NCBI GenBank assembly: GCA_024280535.1
Contig: JAJRPY010000037.1
Location: forward strand, 1 to 18,946
Reading direction: 5' to 3'
Length of the DNA: 18,946 bases
DNA from: Gammaproteobacteria bacterium
GTDB taxonomy: Bacteria > Pseudomonadota > Gammaproteobacteria > PS1 > Pseudothioglobaceae
The notes under the pieces were generated by a model. It saw only the letters and a program-made list of their open reading frames with translations. It ran no database searches and was not told the DNA's origin. The position numbers were made by a program, and so were the translations under genes. This document shows positions 17,654 through 18,946 of this stretch, in pieces. Every line of letters begins with the position of its first letter. Within the stretch, counting starts at the first letter, position 1.

Positions 17654-18895
17654 TTAGTTTAATAATAAATCAATTTGCTCAATCAGCCTAGTGGTCGCCC
17701 CTTGCTGGGACTTAAAGTATTGATGGGCGTTTTTGCCCAATGTTGTTCTTTGCACATCATCTGTTAGCAATTCAGAGATTTTAGCCATCAATTCATCGGC
17801 ATTTTGCACTTGAATGGCACCATTTTGGGCTAATAATTGTGTCGATATTTCTGCAAAATTAAACACATTTTGGGCAAATAAAATTGGCTTAGACAATGCT
17901 GCTGGTTCAAGCATATTATGCCCGCCAGTTTCAATCAAACTGCCCCCCATAAACACCACATCAGCCACCTCAAAATACGACATCATTTCGCCCATAGAGT
18001 CACCCAACAACATCTCAAAACCGTCGCAAGATACAGTATTAGAGCGTTTTGTTATGTTGATGTGGTGTTTTTTTGCCAATTTATATACTTCATCAAAACG
18101 TTCAGGGTGGCGTGGCACGATAATAAGCAGTGCCGATGTTGGCTGGTAAGCGCGGATAATTTGCACCTCTTCGCCTTTGTGGGTACTGGCAAATAGCACC
18201 ACTTTTCGATTGCCACAGAGGTTTTTTAAGTGCTTAGAGGTCTGCTGATTGGGTACTGGATTAAGGTCAAATTTAATATTGCCTGCTACGATTACTTTGG
18301 TGTTATCAATGCCTAATTGCATAAAACGATTGGCAGATGATTGATTTTGGGCAGCAATTAGGCTGAATTTATTCAGCGTTTGTTGGCTGAGTTTAGGGGC
18401 AAATTGTTGGTATTTTTTTAGCGAACGGGGTGAGAGTCTGGCATTTATTAGCATACTAGGCAACTGGTTTTTGTTGAGTGCGTTAATTAAATTTGGCCAG
18501 ATCTCTGTTTCTAATAAAATGCAAATTTTAGGTTTGATTTTTTTAATATAACGATTAACAATCCACGGCAAATCAAAGGGAAAATAATAATGCAATACTC
18601 GGTTTTGATAAGTCTCTTTGATGGCTTGCGAGCCAGTTGGTGTCGTGCTGGTGATTAAAATTTGATACTGGGGATATGCCTCAATGAGTCGGTCAATCAA
18701 CACATTAGCAGCTCGAAATTCACCCACTGATACACAATGTACCCAAATAATAGGGCATGATGTGACATCAACAAAGCCCAGTCGTTCACCAATTCTACGT
18801 CGATAGGTAGGTGTTGATAGCCCTTTTAGCACTAAGCGCAGTAGCATGATTGGTAATAATAAAGTACTAATTAGGTTGTATAGCGTTTGATTCAT
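17654..18895 (-). CDS. waaA: 3-deoxy-D-manno-octulosonic acid (Kdo) transferase
   Basis: A 413-residue inner-membrane-associated GT-B glycosyltransferase (family GT30) that adds Kdo from CMP-Kdo to the lipid A precursor in LPS synthesis. An N-terminal hydrophobic anchor (LISTLLLPIMLLRLVL, about 8-23) precedes YRRRIGERLG. The proposed catalytic base is E59 in WVHCVSVGEFRAA. Other family blocks are ITSTTPTGSQ, LLETEIWPNLI at 128-138, NARLSPRSLKKY, and the CMP-Kdo-binding GGSLIETGGHNMLEPA near the C-terminus. Length is near the usual 420. Whether it adds one or two Kdo cannot be told from sequence. No ribosome site is obvious before the ATG. It is upstream of, and on the same strand as, the DUF2141 operon with a 123-base gap, so read-through is possible. 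Confidence 0.95.
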   Translation of the reverse strand: MNQTLYNLISTLLLPIMLLRLVLKGLSTPTYRRRIGERLGFVDVTSCPIIWVHCVSVGEFRAANVLIDRLIEAYPQYQILITSTTPTGSQAIKETYQNRVLHYYFPFDLPWIVNRYIKKIKPKICILLETEIWPNLINALNKNQLPSMLINARLSPRSLKKYQQFAPKLSQQTLNKFSLIAAQNQSSANRFMQLGIDNTKVIVAGNIKFDLNPVPNQQTSKHLKNLCGNRKVVLFASTHKGEEVQIIRAYQPTSALLIIVPRHPERFDEVYKLAKKHHINITKRSNTVSCDGFEMLLGDSMGEMMSYFEVADVVFMGGSLIETGGHNMLEPAALSKPILFAQNVFNFAEISTQLLAQNGAIQVQNADELMAKISELLTDDVQRTTLGKNAHQYFKSQQGATTRLIEQIDLLLN

Positions 18896-18902
18896 TGATG
18901 GA

Positions 18903-18911
18903 TGGTATAAT
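18903..18911 (+). promoter_or_regulatory. extended -10 promoter facing the next gene
   Basis: TGGTATAAT at 18903-18911 is a perfect TATAAT with the TGN extension that can replace a -35 box. It points away from waaA towards the ATG at 18941, with an expected transcript start near 18918. No good -35 sits 17 bases upstream, as is usual for extended -10 promoters. Confidence 0.5.
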
Positions 18912-18940
18912 TTTGCTCATTGTATTTTAATGATTTTTGT

Positions 18941-18946
18941 ATGAAA
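18941..18946 (+). CDS. possible start of a divergent gene cut by the window edge
   Basis: ATG AAA at the last six bases lies about 23 bases after the expected transcript start of the extended -10 promoter. Only two codons are visible and no strong ribosome site precedes them, so nothing can be said about the product. Confidence 0.3.

Overview
The window looks like chromosomal DNA of an AT-rich, Gram-negative gammaproteobacterium. It carries a Kdo transferase (so the cell makes LPS), an outer-membrane barrel protein, periplasmic proteins with Sec or Tat signals, and a HemB with the zinc-free active-site sequence seen in many proteobacteria. The gene mix and base composition (SulP permease, HAAT-type ABC transporter, acetyl-CoA synthetase) would suit a SUP05/Thioglobus-type sulfur oxidiser. 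That placement is inference; no rRNA or marker gene is present to prove it. There are no tRNA or rRNA genes, no CRISPR array and no clear mobile element.

Layout. (1) 1-578: the end of a SulP-type anion permease (STAS domain) and a 71-residue, eight-cysteine protein resembling BFD/CopZ-type [2Fe-2S] domains. (2) 822-1421: a 199-residue protein with the Thr/Cys/His pattern of CheD deamidases, with no chemotaxis gene in view. (3) 1722-6795: a complete HAAT-family ABC importer in the order binding protein (Tat signal), LivH, LivM, LivG, LivF. Its substrate cannot be read from sequence. (4) 6992-8911: acetyl-CoA synthetase, preceded by a gap with an inverted repeat and a doubtful 49-codon ORF. (5) 8954-10677, minus strand: hemB, then a coiled-coil membrane protein of unknown function. 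(6) 10719-12584: thiC, divergent from hemB across only 41 bases, which leaves no room for the usual TPP riboswitch. (7) 12608-13351: a membrane-anchored LytTR regulator whose end overlaps the next operon's last gene convergently. (8) 17530-13338, minus strand: five genes that all overlap at start and stop: DUF2141 periplasmic protein, LolD/MacB-like ATPase, FtsX/MacB-type permease, LolA-like periplasmic carrier, and outer-membrane beta-barrel. (9) 17654-18895, minus strand: waaA, with a candidate divergent extended -10 promoter and the first codons of a plus-strand gene at the window edge.

How the genes may work together. The importer genes form one functional unit, possibly feeding acyl activation by Acs. 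The DUF2141/ABC/LolA-like/barrel operon is the best candidate for an undescribed system: it supplies an energised inner-membrane extractor, a periplasmic carrier and an outer-membrane end point, which would suit trans-envelope movement of a lipid, lipoprotein or other hydrophobic cargo. The adjacent LytTR membrane protein is a candidate regulator by position only. HemB and ThiC are core cofactor-synthesis enzymes.
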